A stretch of DNA of 64,000 nt from Clonostachys chloroleuca (taxonomy: Eukaryota > Ascomycota > Sordariomycetes > Hypocreales > Bionectriaceae): the NCBI GenBank assembly GCA_037952775.1, contig JBANAY010000003.1, positions 17,546,001 through 17,610,000 of the forward strand, given 5' to 3'. The notes under the pieces are model-generated. The model ran no database searches. It was not told where the DNA came from and was given only the letters and a program-made list of their open reading frames with translations. The translations under genes and the position numbers were made by a program. Every line of letters begins with the position of its first letter. The first letter of the stretch is position 1. This document shows positions 1 through 12,950 of this stretch, in pieces.

Positions 1-245
1 CTACAGCCCCTGAGGCAGAAGCGGCCTCAAAGCCTGATTCACCCGACTCAGATGACGTCGAAGAAGATGATGCTGCTAAAAATACCAAAGCAACGGGCGC
101 TCAAAAGGAGGAGGAGGAGGATGAGGAGGAGATTGGGGTGGAGAGTAAAGCCGCACGACCAGGGAGCAGCGGTGCCGCGCAGAAGCGTAGTGCAAGCGTG
201 CTAAGTACTGCGAGCGACAAAAGTTCGAAGCGACAGAAAAAGTAG
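1..245 (+). CDS. 3' end of an unidentified gene with acidic then basic tail
   Basis: The reading frame is already open at base 3 and ends with TAG at 243-245, so only the last 80 residues of a protein starting to the left are present. The visible tail is low complexity: an Asp/Glu-rich stretch (SDSDDVEEDD, then KEEEEDEEEIG) followed by a Ser/Lys-rich basic end (KSSKRQKK). Such tails are common in nuclear or nucleolar proteins and the terminal KRQKK could act as a nuclear localisation signal, but this is inference. No folded domain is visible, so I assign no function. The alternative is a chance open frame; the strong codon-level charge bias and the immediate stop after a lysine cluster argue for real coding sequence. 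Confidence 0.6.
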   Translation, partial: TAPEAEAASKPDSPDSDDVEEDDAAKNTKATGAQKEEEEDEEEIGVESKAARPGSSGAAQKRSASVLSTASDKSSKRQKK

Positions 246-3200
246 TAGGATCTGTTTTTTAGTGACAGCGATTCCGGTGGAGTCACACCAGGGTGCTCTC
301 TGCCTGGGTCTGTCGACTTCTCCTATCATCACGTATTAGCGTTTGGGTTTGTTTCCCACCCTACCTCACGGGGCCATGGGTATGTATAAGGAGGCCAGCT
401 TTGATACCGCCACTCAGATGGATACGGTTTTACATATCCTAATGATTAAAAGAATAATTATTCACAACGATCCGTGTGAGATGAGTATCTCACCGTAACT
501 ATTCTTTTCCCAGACCTGCTGGTCAAGTGAAACACCAAACTGTGATATCAAGGATGGGCCAGAGCTTCATATGCACTCTGGGGTTCAGCCAACACCGTTT
601 AGCCGGCCTGCGAGATCCCCCTTTTAGCTCACGGAGGAATAGAGCATATCCCGCGCAGGACTCGACAGGTTCAAGACTGCTCACATATCTCACCGCAGGC
701 GGGCGTGTGACAACGACTGACGTCTTAATTAACCCCCTGCAGCTCGTCGGCGCCTGCATGGAGGCTGGAGCCTCAAAATAGCATATCCCCAGTGCCGTGC
801 GAACGAGGCGCCGGCCTCATGGAGGGGCGTGTGCAGACTGCAAGCTGGGGGAGTCTACCTGTCACGGAGACTATATCCAGCTCGGTGGGAGACATGTTGG
901 TTCTTGGAGATCCCCCCGATCTTGGGTGGGTGTCCAGGAGAGACGTTGGGCGGTAACCAGCATGCAGGAGAGGGTCCGGAGATGGGTGTGCGAGGTGGGC
1001 GCGTGTGGTGCCCTACATGCCTCTGGGGAAAGGATAGATTAGAACCTGCGAGTTCCAATCGGAGGCGCCGTGAATCTCCAAGATGACGTTGATAGATGGA
1101 GCTTCCGAGGCCTCGTTTCGCAGAGACCAGCCGCCGAGGTCGAGATATAGCCGCCCGGGCGGGACGACATCCATCCTCGAAGGGGTGGTCGAATCAAAGG
1201 ACCCCCAAATCCTGGCCGTTCCGCAGGGAGAGATGATGGGCTTTCCACATGGCGGATCTGGGCGCGGATAACGGTCCCGTACCACTGGGTAGAGGGACGC
1301 TTTGGGTGCGTCATGCCCTTGCCATGCGCCCGGCATCGAGGCGCCCAGACGGTTGCATGCGGCGCTACACATGCGTAGCCGCTGCCATGGGTTTGGGTGC
1401 GCAAGGTCGCTGTGTTGCCCGCTAGTCTCTGATGACCTGCATGAGACGAAAATAGGGCCGGGCCATGAGCCATTGGCATCTCAACGACCAAGGTGCATCG
1501 TTGAGAGGGTGTGGTTGTTGGCCTAGCCACGAACAATGGATCGCTTGGAGGTTGAGCGCTTGGTCTGGGGTGAGAGGTTCTAGAAAACCGCGAGCCGGGC
1601 GCTTATTAGTGGGCGGTTGTACCCGTCACAGTGGTTGTCATTGGACGGGCGCGAGAAGATCAATTGGCCTATTGGAGTACTGGACCGGCTGCTGACTGGT
1701 TGCTTGCGGTGGGCAAGGGCAAAAGAAGAGAGAAAAAAAAAGGGTTCTTCCTATTCTTGGATCTCATGCAAAGAAGCGCCGTGCCGTTGATGTGCCTCGC
1801 GGATCTCAGTCATCTGGATGCAGTAGGTAGATAATAGAATAGGCGCTCGCGACCACCGGGCCAGCTTTGCGGACCCTGCTTCATCCTCCTCCGTGGAAGG
1901 GCAGATGCGTATTGTAGATATATCTAGATGATTGTCCCACCAGACCGCCGGGGGAGCGCAGTCCATTGGCTCGCCGCCCTGCAACCCCAAACATCTCTCT
2001 GCCTCCTCTCCCTGGTCTCTATTGTCATGTCGTCCCCATGTGGCATTGAGAGGTGAGGAATCGCCGAGCCGCCCCAAGCTACACTCTTTTCTCCCGCCCA
2101 CGCGCCCGCATACACCCTGGGATATGATTCATTGTTGCCTAAACTTGGACTCTTCCCTTCACAATGCCTTGCTATTAAAAGATACGTACGGGGGTTTTCT
2201 GAGGTGGGCCAGGCGATTTCCCGGTCGCCGCATGCCAATCACACTTGCTCTGTGACTGAGCCCTTCAGGGATGGCGAGGGTTTGTTGTGAGCGAGAAACC
2301 CACTCAGGTTCTATATTGTAATTGCAAGATGGATAAGATGACATTCCGGATTTGTTGGCTTTCACACTTGGGGACACAAAGGAAGGATTCCCTCCCACCC
2401 CATCTCACTTGACTAATGTTAATGTTTTCGGCCGAGACATGCACTGCCCAAGGGATTGTCGCCAGATCTAGACGAGAACGTCGCAGCGACATACATATCA
2501 TGTCCCTCCGCCACCATGTAGTATTACACGTTATAAGGGGTGGAGTCTGATGCAACCTCCTCCGAGTGAGCGCCTACGTGTTAAGTCCAATTGGGCCATC
2601 TACAGCGATCAATCACAGGGGATGTGCTGTTAAGTGCAATTGTCTGTATTATGTGACTGTCATATCGTGACAGTAGTACTAGGTCCGGCTTTTGTCTCAT
2701 TTCCCTGTGGATGTTAGCATATGGTCGTTCAAGGGGCACTCATGTCATCTGCAGTATGTAGCGCATGTGGGATATTGTTTCTTGTTCGTATTCTTTACTT
2801 CGGCCCGGCTAGGCAGACCCATTCCTAATCACTTGCTTTATTTCGCAGTAGCATTGGTTTATTTGACAGTGCTGAGGTGTGGACACGTCTGAGACGTATT
2901 TCGTATCGCATCATTCAACGGCGTCGAGGTCATGATGCTGCGTCTAAATGTCCTGGTCACTTGGCGGTTGGAACGCTTTGGAAGGCGGGAGGTCACATTG
3001 ACGGAACGACCCCAACAGGAAGTCTGAATCAAGACTCGGTAGAAGGGATGCGACTTAGGCGCCCTTCTTGGAGAAGAAAAGAGACAACGAATCTGCTCCC
3101 ACGACTTTCTATCCTTCTTCTAGCACAGGCAGGGATCAATGGAGCCCCACTGCCGCTGGAGGTCCTTTCATTTGTATAACGTACTTCACCAAGGCGCATT

Positions 3201-6200
3201 TGGCATGCTGTAGTAGTGGGCGTCGATATCAGGGCCCCGCCAAGTTTATTACCTTGCTCAATCCTCAGGTGAATGGGAGGTGCCTCGTGTGGTTGTCGAG
3301 CGGTTATCAGGTGATGGCGTACTCGACTGTGCGGACGCGCGCAGCCTTACTGTGCAGGTGAACGGTGACTGCATGTGAAGATACGGGGTGGTCGCTTCCC
3401 CTAACAAGGTGCTCGGCTTCGTGCCGCCAACCGCCGCCTTTTCAGCCTACTGTGCTAACTCCACGAGGTCGATGGCCGGGAGGCGTCGATAGCACAGAAG
3501 ACAGACTTCGGCTGGTTGACCATAGGCGGTGTGTTGGCACCCCTCCATGTGGTCCTTCTCCGAGGGTGCCAAGTCCAAATGCGCGTCTGCCACAGAAACA
3601 ATCGCATGCTGCACCCCGTTTGATGTTGCTCTCCTTCAGGAAGACTCTCACATTCCAAGTAGGCATATGCAGCATGCCCTGGGTCCAATCAGGCATGGCC
3701 AACGGAGTAAGACGTGTCGGATCGGGTGAAAAGGCGGACCGGACGTTATTGGCAGCTTAGCATTGCGGCCATATATCTTCCTGTCTCATTGGAAATGCGT
3801 CCGTGCCAATGATGGCCAAAATGCTACCCATCATCTGCAACAGCTTCCTTGCTTGCTCCCAGCGCCCTGGCCTAGACCGGTGTTCCCTAGGAGCCACATT
3901 TATATGATTCCATAGTGATGGCTAGCTACATGCCGTGGAGTAGTATTCCCTCCAGGTACAGAATGTGGCATGGCGCATCTGTTCTAATTTTACCAGCCCT
4001 GCCGCTCAAGGCGGAAGGTGGGTGACGTGGGAGATAGTTTGTGCCCGGCCCGCGCTATGTATGTGTGTTGGTTTGCCAGAAAGGATGAAGAAGAATAGTA
4101 TGTATTAGTAGGTGCATCACGCCCAGGAAGGAAACACGATGCCGGGGGTGGTTAACCAGAATCCCAACGCCTGGCGAGTTGGGACCTTTGGCCCATGCAA
4201 TAATGCATCGCGCGGCATGGAGGTGTGGCTGACGGACACATAAGGTAAAGACCAAGTTTATTTGAGACCAGGGCACACAGAGGAGCTCGACCCGTTTTGA
4301 CGGTTTGGAATGGCACTAGCGCTGTGCCAAAGCTACAGACCTCCTGAACGGGCTAGCATCACATCCTGAGGAGACGTGTCACGGACTTGTGATATTGTTC
4401 CTGTGACAGGCAAAGCCACCAGCCGGCTCTGCCACAGACGCCTTGGAGAGAGGCCGCTGAAGAAAACGTTGTGGACGTTTAGCGTGCACGGTCGACACAG
4501 CCGCGGATCCAGAGATGGGTGCTAGGCGCGGCGTTAGCATCATCCCTGTCCCCAGATGTTTCATTGGCTGCGTCGCAATGTCAAATATGTGGTCCAGCAG
4601 CCGTGATTGGGCACGAAGAATACGATGGAGGAGTCTCACACAGACCACTCCATGCCAGGAAGATGTTAGTGCGACCGTCAGCGTGCGGGAAGCTGAAATC
4701 AGCCAGACAGGCCTCACAACGCCGCAGAGCAGATGGGGCACTAGCAGAGTCTCTCTGCCCTTATTAGCGCCCATTTCTTGTTTTTAACCGAGCTGGCGTC
4801 AAACGACCCATTGGCCATTTCACATCAGTGGGAGGATGGACAGGGCTCAACGCCATGCGCCGCCACGATCCCAATTCGAAGGGCGCTGGGAGGGTCCATT
4901 CCAAAGCTCTGGCCGGTTCATGCCACGAGAACGGCGGCTGTCGTCCTGATACCATTGGGTATGATCCTCAACTGTCAATGCCTCCAAGGTCCGCGCCGTT
5001 AGTCTCCAAGGGCTGCAGGAATCGATCCTCAGGATGGGCAGACCGTCTGCTCGCCAGCCGGGGGAGGAGAGCCGAGCAGAAGACGGCAGCTCGAGTTGTT
5101 GACCGGCTCTGTAATCAGATGCAGACTAAGATTGTAGTCACATAACCCACAGAGCTATGAAGCAGCCTTGCACCTCGCCGCATCACTGACAACCACCACA
5201 GTGTCGATCGTTTTTCTCGGGAGGGAATTGCGACGTGCTCGAGGTGTGGAGGATGGATGAGTGCAGGGTGTGAACGGAGCGGGGCCGGGCAGAGGGACAG
5301 GGCAAGTGTGCTAGCGCGGCATTTCTAGTTGCAGTTGGTGCCCCTGCGTACTACCGCCAGTACCGTTGGTCCCTTGAGCTTGAGCTTGAGAGGTTCGACC
5401 TCCCTCTGGAGGCCGAGGTCGAGTGGAGAGCCGCGTTGGGTGGTACTGTAGAAAACCGGAGCTACCTCCAACCATTGAGATGGTGGTTTCTTCTTCTGTT
5501 CTAGTGTCACTAACGGTGATGACTCTCCAGGCTCATACGTGATCCCACCATGCCATCACCGTGCCATGGCATGGGTAGCCATTGTGTCGTGTTGGCGCTG
5601 GCATTGACATCGGCATTGGCATCTAAGACCAGTTGAAGGGAGTGGCCGTGCTAGTAACGTCGCTCGGGTGAATTTTGCTGACAGGTGACAAGTGATGGTG
5701 CGGGAGACAGAGTGGTAGTCGAGCCTAAATGACTAATTGAAGACGTCCTCCCCTGCTTCCCGCCGTGACAGAGATCAGATCAGTCAGGGCAGGGAGATCC
5801 GGAACGAGGGGCTCTTGTCCGCAGGGAGGGATTGGAAGCCTCTGCTGGCTCTAGCTCTGCTTTCTGCGTTCTTCGGGGCAAGACCGCCGCGAAAATCTCG
5901 CTCCGTAGGTACGGTCCAGACAGAGCAGAGGGTACGTACAGCTGTCGATAGGTTGCTTGCATATGGGGCAGCGGAAGGTGGAGGGCATCCAGAAAATTAA
6001 CGACACCAAGGGGCTCTGAGAGAACAGGGGGAGGGGTATGGCGAGTAGCCTCATGTACCCGGTACGGAGAATGGGTGGGGGCGTCCACGCTGGGCCAGGT
6101 CGCTGTGACACACTAGCCTCCAGCGTCTGGAGCGAAGCGCCTTGCCGCCCAACTGTGAGCGAGAACGACCAGGTCCCGGGCTTAATCAAAGATCAGCCGG

Positions 6201-7440
6201 CACTCTCCAAGGCACCCCAACCATCGAGGGCAGTTCCCATCCCCTGCAAGCCAAATCCCAATGGATGCAAGCCGGTCTGGCCTTGCACAGATGCAGACAT
6301 GGTTCTGGCTGGGAGCTCTTGGTAGCCTCCAGGCGATACGCGGCTGGCCAAGTTGGCAGCTGGCAACTGAAGGAAGGCACCTCAGCAAGGTACCTCCCTC
6401 CCGCGTTCATAGTGCCTGCCTAGGCTCTTTTCCCCGGTTCGCTCTTGCCTGGTGCTGGTGCTGGGACGTACCTGACGTCTGCCTCTGATTAGATGCACAC
6501 CCTACGGGCCTCCAGCGGCCTGCCTGTCTCTCTTACTATGACGGGCGACCTTACGGGGGGCTATTAATGGCCTTTGTCCTGCAGCTGCCGCCCACCCCCG
6601 TCCCTGGGCATATCATCACCAACCCGCTTGTGCAAGCTCTTTTCCTCTCCTTCCCATCACCATTTCGGCCCACGCCCTCACTTAATCTCCCAGTCGGTCG
6701 CCGGACTCGAGACGACTGGCTTTGCGCCTCTTGCCCTCGAGGTGTACAATCTTTAAAGTGAGCTGCGACACCTTCATCGACGGCTCTTACTTGATCCCTC
6801 CCCATGTTTTGACTCAGCTCAGTGCCTTGAATCGCCCAGCCGCATCAACCGCAGCGCCGTAGTCGCGCGTCAAAGCTTCCACACCAAGCGCGGCCAACCT
6901 CGGAACCTCCAGGCCCAACCTGTCTTTTGCGTTCCCAGCTCTCTCGAGCACATCCCGGTGAATCAACTTCCTAGCACCGTCACCGCAGGCATCTCGAGAA
7001 TCTTGAGGCGGGTACCGAGCCCTTTGCCGAAGTGGTACCCAAGGAATTTCAGGGCGATTGGAACGCAGCGAAACGGGCCTAAAATCTGACGGGGCTCCGT
7101 CGCGACGCTTCACCGATTGAGATTTTGTTGTTTGCGCAGGCCGGTTCTCGCATTCCCCGACAGCAACTCATTGGGCTTACCGATTTAATTGTTTAGCGCC
7201 CAGGACTCTCCATCTCAACTTTATTCATTCATGCTCACTTGGCCTTGGTTGGGTCAAAACGTTGCTCTCAATTGAGCATCTTGTCCGGTACATGTCTTCC
7301 TGCTGGGGCATTACTGTTTGAATTCAGCGCAATAGAAAAGCGTCTCTTTAATCTCTATTGGATCCCCCTTGAACCTGAATTATACTTAACATATTGAGCG
7401 TTCTGGTAACGGCTCAGGATTATCTTGTATTTCACACATA
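246..7440. other. 7.2 kb gene-poor stretch; far upstream region and leader of the 7441 gene
   Basis: No reading frame here looks like protein. The longest open frames (1039-1536 on the minus strand, 3365-3760 on the plus strand) have composition of chance ORFs and no recognisable motif. Visible items are a 10-bp palindrome TGCCATGGCA at 5562-5571, short GGCATTG-type repeats at about 5595-5625, and a pyrimidine-rich tract at about 6595-6690 of the sort found near fungal transcription starts. A candidate 60-nt intron (GTGAGC donor at 6758, TTTTGACTCAG acceptor ending 6817) suggests the 7441 gene has a spliced leader several hundred bases long. The rest could be regulatory DNA or non-coding transcripts; nothing proves either. 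Confidence 0.5.
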
Positions 7441-9484
7441 ATGTCGACCTTTACTGCGCTAAATGGGGGCTCCCCGAAAACTTCAGAGCCTCCGAGCAAA
7501 GTATCTGATCCCGTCCCCGTGGATGAACCCAGGCCAGCTGCATCTAGTGAGCAAGCTGGCCGAAAGTCGAGCTTTGATCGCCCACGCCCACAGATATCGA
7601 CCGTGTCTGATTCCGAGAGTTCGCTGAAAAGGAAGCGATCATCTTCAGTTGAAAATAGGCGAGAAGGGATCACGCAGGAGCGCACTCCTGATACAGCCAC
7701 AGTCCCGCCGCACGGCGACCATCGAGACTCTTTCAGCACTCCGCGAAAAGACCGTTCGCATGGATCTCCGGACCCGCGAGACAATGGACCATGGCGCCAT
7801 CAACAGTCCACCGAAAAGAGCCCATATGAGTCACACCATGTCATGGCATCCCCGCCGCTCAGGCATATGGACAACCCTCGAGCTTCTATCGGTCCAAGTC
7901 CCCGTGAAGACTACCCTAATTCAAGCCCGGAAGCTGATGACAAGTCTGGATCGGTGTACGAAAGCCAATATACACCTGACAGCCGGCAGAATTCAATTCT
8001 TCAGCACGACCCTAAGAAAAGAAAGCGCAATTTCAGTAATCGGACAAAGACAGGCTGCATGACTTGCCGTAAGAGAAAGAAGAAATGTGATGAGCAAAAA
8101 CCTCAGTGTACGTGTATACATATGCAGCTCTGCAACTGCAAGGCTTCTTTGCCAGATATGCTAACCATAGATAGGTGCGAATTGCCTGCGAGGAGGTTTT
8201 GAGTGTGCTGGGTACCCTCCGCAGAGGGGCCCTGGATGGCAGAAGCCCGAAAACAAACTGCCCACGGTTCCATTAGAATCAAAAGATCCAAGCTATGTAC
8301 CACCCGGTGCATATGGCATGCCACAGCAAGGTCCCTATGGAAACCAGCCCGTAAAGCGCGAACCCCTCCCACACTATCGAGGCCAGGCCCTCAGGATTGA
8401 CCCCCCACAAGGCCGCCCGTTGGTCTCGGATGATGACCGTCCTACAGCATCAACAATACCAAGCGCGTCCGTGGCTAGCCCTGATAATAAACTGTCCGCG
8501 ATACCATACACGCCCGCGAATGCGTTCCCTACCCCAGTGAGCGCAAACCCTCAACCTCCATCATTCGCCGACAGAATGGCCAAGGAATACCAGCGCGTGC
8601 CTCCAATGCACGATTTGAGTAGATCAGAACCCGAAACACCTCATCCAGGGAACCAACTGCCTCAGATCAATATCCTCCATGCTACCAGAACCAGCAGCCC
8701 AGCGCCGCCGGGCCAGCCCCAATCGTCAAACGCCCAGGTGGCAGCTCAGCTTGCTTTGTCTCACTCACAGTACCCCCACCCCCACAGGCGGACGCAGAAG
8801 GAAGAAATGCTCTCAGGTCGACAATTTTATCCTTTTGACAAGGAGTTGTGCCTAGAGCGTGAGCGCTGTGCCACAGCATGCTGGCGGTTCAACAATCTTA
8901 CAGCACCTCCCTCAAACGGACTCTCAACGAGCGAAAGGATTCGCCTGTTTCTCGAGATTCTTCAGCCACGCGACCCGGTGCGGATAGCTTTGTCAGAAGC
9001 AACGCCTGGGACACATGTTGGGCGGGTTGGCCGAAACGTGGCCGTTGAGACTCCGTTTACGTGTGACTATGGTTACAACATCACCATTGGCAGTCACGTC
9101 TCAATAGGAAGAAACTGTACAATCAATGACGTCTGTGAGGTCAAGATTGGAGATAACTGTGTCATTGGCCCTAACGTTAGTATCTTCACTGCGACCTTAC
9201 CAATTGACCCCAAACGACGTCAAGGCGGCCAGGGACCACAGTCAGGCAAAGGCGTTACAATCGAGCCAGACTGTTGGATCGCCGGCGGAGCCATGATTCT
9301 GGCAGGGAAAACCATCGGGAAGGGCAGCACTGTTGGTGCTGGTTCGGTGGTGACCAAGGTGAGTCAGGCGCAATCAACAAGCATGTGCTGTATCCCCTTC
9401 TAACTTGTTCGATTTTAGGATGTCCCGCCTTTCACAGTCGTTGCTGGGAACCCTGCGCGTGTCCTTCGTGGCGTTGCTACATAG
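7441..9484 (+). CDS. Zn2Cys6 DNA-binding domain fused to a maltose-type O-acetyltransferase (LbH) domain
   Basis: Three exons: 7441-8107, 8175-9358, 9419-9484 (introns 67 and 60 nt, the first with a CTAAC branch site), giving 638 aa. After a disordered Ser/Pro-rich N terminus, residues 206-233 form a binuclear zinc cluster C-x2-C-x6-C-x6-C-x2-C-x6-C (GCMTCRKRKKKCDEQKPQC then ANCLRGGFEC); intron 1 splits the fourth Cys codon. A Pro/Gln-rich linker follows. A maltose acetyltransferase N-terminal (Mac) domain begins near residue 432 (EEMLSGRQFYPFDKE), and a left-handed beta-helix of hexapeptide repeats runs to the C terminus, ending VVAGNPARVLRG. Bacterial Maa/LacA enzymes acetylate sugars using a His in a TATHPID-type loop; here the loop reads TATLPID, with Leu564 in place of that His. 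I infer a transcription factor with a sugar- or acyl-CoA-responsive, possibly inactive, enzyme domain. Confidence 0.88.
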
Positions 9485-10127
9485 ATCGCCTTTGCTTCAC
9501 AGGTCGCCTTGACAGATACCCCTCCAACCTTCACAATCGATATGCCGGTTGTGTGTGATTGTGTTGGTTGGTCCGTTCGCGCTTTTCTTATTTTTCTTAT
9601 TTTTTTCTTATTTGATCTCTATTCTTATCTTTATTCTTTTTATTTGTTATATCGTTCTACACTTGGACGGTATGGGATTGTGCAACGACGAAATGGTCTT
9701 GTAATGCTAGATACCTACGGTGGGAGCAGTCTTCATGATATGCATGCATTAGATAGGTGATTATGATATGAATATGGAGTGGGTAAAAGAAAAAGCGATG
9801 GTCTTTTATTTTATCAATTTTTACAATTTATTCAACTCGAACCTGCTCGCTCGCTCGGTGAATTTATAGCAACATGCTCTCGAGATGACTTTCATTCCTA
9901 AATGATTGGATGGCAGGAAAGCAAATATGATGCACAGCATTGTAGAAGGGTCTTGCAGCTTCATTCCAGGTCTCTTTTGCAAAGGGCCAACGGGTGGCCG
10001 CTTCTGCGACCACCCGTGTTTCCATAACAAAGGCTGCATTTGATGAGGGACAACTACCATAGGCTTGATTTAGCCGATAGTCAAGTTCATACTAAGCTGC
10101 TTTGCTACAGCCATGCAGCAAGCGTCA
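9485..10127. other. convergent 3' flanks
   Basis: About 640 bases between two convergent genes. It starts with a T-rich segment (9585-9660), probably the 3' UTR and polyadenylation region of the upstream gene. No coding signal is seen. Confidence 0.6.
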
Positions 10128-12501
10128 TCACACACCCCCAGACTTGCCGATCCCAAGATCAAGGTATGGCAAATCGAGGCAGACCTCTACCGACGTGTCT
10201 TGACGTAGATATCGGTCCATGGAACCCTAGAAGGCGGTCAGAAACCATTCTTGGAGAATAATAACGAACATGAAAGTCTCAAGTTGCATTGACAAGCAAA
10301 GATTCGTACTGACCCAATAAGTGGTCTCGTTGTTGTTCGTAAAGACGGTCTCAAGGGACGGCAGATCGTCAAAGTTGAGCATGTTGGTGAAGTTGGCCTC
10401 GGAGATGCCAAGCTCGGAGGCCAGCTCCTGGCTCGACTGGGTTGTCCTGGCTGTGTCGTTGTCAGACTGCAGCGTGCGGGCTGTCGATGACGACGCGGGG
10501 CCGGACGACGGGCTGGCCGTGGTCGTCGTGTCAATCCGGCTGAGGATGGCCCGGAGGACCTTGGACCCGTGCAGCGCGTCTGCGGAGTCCTTGCTCCTCG
10601 CCAGCCACATCCGGTATGATGTCCAGAGGATGGCGATGCGATCAGCCCTTTCCTCGGCGCTATTTTGTTGTTGTGGGCTGTCAGCCAATGCAACCACGGT
10701 TTGGGGAGGGGAAGGGGGGGCTATGCTAGGCTTTGATTACGAGAAGAAGTGCAACGTACCTGAGGTGTGCGAACTGGGTCAGCTCAATGCAGAGCGTCAT
10801 GGAGGCTACCAGGAAGTCGTGGAGGGACAGGCTGGACACCATGTACCGCTCCTCGAAGAACCTGCCGCCGGGCTGGATCTCGCGATCGAGCTCGATGTGG
10901 ATCTGTAGCATGCCCAGTGCTGCGTCGCGACAGAGTTCGATTGCGCGCTTGCCGGTCGTCGCTTTTGCAGAGGGGTTGGGGTCGACGATGAATGGGCGGA
11001 ATAGATTGCACATGTTGATCCGGTACAACAGTTCCAGCATGATCCTGTGCATGATGGTGTAGTTGGGGTCTGTGAATGATGTCTCACGGAAACTACGATA
11101 TCGTAGACAGGGTGGCATGGTCGTGTGCCATTCGCCCAGCTCCCCCGCGATTCCTTGTGCCTGTAGGAATGTCAACGGCTTGATGCCCAGGGCATGGCTC
11201 ATGACCCGGCGGAGCATTGGTAGGAGTTTCGACTTTTGAACATAGAAAGTGATGGGGAATGGGTCGATAACTGGCCTGGGGTTCAGGACCACACTATCTT
11301 CGTCGAAGTCGTCATCGGTCAGATTCATCGGGTGATCCGTGTCGTAGCCATCCTCATGTACCATGTTGGGCATGCCCTGCTGATACGAGGCAAGCATGTC
11401 GTATGAGCGCAGGGTGAACCAAACTCGACGTCTCATCTCGGCCTCGTAGGGGCTGAGTTTAAACGAGGCCTTAATGGGATCACGGTGATATCCGCGTCTC
11501 TGGGCGACGCGGATTGCAAGCCCGTAGAGCTGCCAGATGATGGGATCTGCATCTACCTTCTGGGCGTTGCGGGCGTGGGCATACATCAACATGGCTTCCA
11601 CTGAGTACACCTTTGCTTTCAGATATCTCCCGCTGACGAGGCATCGGGCGGCCATGGACATGTAGGCCCGGGAGCGGCCAATGGCTTCTGGGGAGGTTGG
11701 GGAGGTGCTCTTGAGTCTGAGGATCATGGTTCCTACACTGACAATGCAAAGTAGGATGCTGATCCAGAGAAGGTTGGCAGAGGTCGGCTTGTCCCAGAAA
11801 GCGTTGTATGTCCTCCTAAAATGATTTGTATGGATGAACGGCACCGCAATGAACTTGGCATTGAAATAGGCGCCGATGGCCCGGTCGGTGTCCTGGCGAG
11901 AGGGAAGCATGTCAAGCACCTCGGCGATCGTCACGGGCTCGACATCCCCAAAGATGATATCATTATCTTCTGGCTGGGGCGCCTCGTCTTCATTCTGCCT
12001 GTCCTCGTCCCATCCATCTTGCTCTGCCTCCAGGATGGACTTGATATCATGGATGCTGTCGACCAAGGCCTCCCAATTTGTCGGGCCCAGGAACCTAGAC
12101 TCCGAGCTGCTGCCGGAGCTATCACCACTTTGGACGAAGTCGGTGTTAGCCAGAGGGGCGGCGGAGGTCTGGTTTCCAGAGAGCGGTTCGTTTTGAGTCG
12201 AGCCGCTCTTCAGCCTCGCCGACTCATCGGCTAAGCCTTTCACCATCTCCTCCAGCTTGGCCAGCCGGGACTGCATCTCCTGCCGCCGTCCCCGAGCAGA
12301 TTCCGCGGCGCCAGGCGGTCCGAACTTGCACGAGGCGACATCGCCTCTCTTTTCGCAGGCGCCACACGGCTGTCGCCTATCACATCGTGACTTGCGCTTC
12401 TGGCAGGATGTACACGATAGGGGTTGCCGACCCCGTCTTGCGCGGCGTGGTTCGGATGCCCGGAAAACAGTGGTGAACTGCGACAGCTCTGGATCAGGCA
12501 T
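10128..12501 (-). CDS. Zn2Cys6 fungal-specific transcription factor
   Basis: The ATG at 12501 (context CCAAAATGCC) is preferred; the frame can be extended to 12531 only through a TTG. Exons run 12501-10760, 10659-10314 and 10226-10128, with introns of 100 and 87 nt, giving 728 aa. Residues 30-58 hold the zinc cluster C-x2-C-x6-C-x5-C-x2-C-x8-C (CTSCQKRKSRC, CGACEKRG), preceded by basic residues and followed by a short coiled-coil linker (SRLAKLEEMVKGLADE). The middle homology region typical of fungal_trans domains is recognisable (AYFNAKFIAVPFIHTNHFRR, RRGYHRDP). It is expected to be a nuclear regulator; the target is unknown. The last intron is the weak point: it uses a CTGAC branch site 8 nt before CTTCTAG. 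Acceptor CCAAG would end the protein at 10238, and reading through would end it at 10227. Confidence 0.82.
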
Positions 12502-12950
12502 TTTGGCACACCTAACAATAGCATTCGTCAATCAACAAGCCAAAATCTTCAATGAGAACAGCATGGATATTTCCCGGAGAGGATCCGTCAGCCAGCTTGA
12601 CGATTTAATACAGACTGTTATTCGTTCTACCCATGGCTAGCGTATAGGGTAGGCTACATATATCGACTTCAAGACTGGATCTACAAAGGGGAGCGGCCAC
12701 GTCCCTTGAAACGTTGATTATAAGAATAAAATCCCGATTTCAAATATATTGCGGAGAATTCCTATTTTGGTAGGAGAATGAATTTCCAGCTTCCTTATAT
12801 AGGATGGCTTGTTTTCTACGAAAATGCATATCTCTATGTCTATCTTTATAATACAAGGGAGAAAGCTGGTTGGTGTATTTACAATATTCAGGAGGTTGAA
12901 AAATAGCATCCTGAATCCTTTCAGGCGCCTGGGAGGATATTTGCAGACTA
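12502..12950. other. AT-rich spacer between two minus-strand genes
   Basis: It serves as the promoter of the zinc-cluster gene on one side and the 3' UTR of the PPR gene on the other. It is AT-rich with no coding signal. Confidence 0.6.

Noticed and set aside
1039..1536. 165-codon open frame on the minus strand
   Set aside because: No domain, no conserved-looking motif, overlaps other chance frames, and lies in a stretch with no intron-exon structure.
3365..3760. 131-codon open frame on the plus strand
   Set aside because: Composition of random sequence and begins at a non-ATG codon; no supporting signals.
5385..5410. GAGGTTCGACCTC resembling a tRNA B box
   Set aside because: No acceptor stem, D arm or A box at the right distance on either strand. 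Similar TTCGA sites at about 41955 and 52514 fail too.
12502..12531. N-terminal extension of the zinc-cluster regulator
   Set aside because: The extension begins at TTG, not ATG; the first ATG is at 12501 in a good context.
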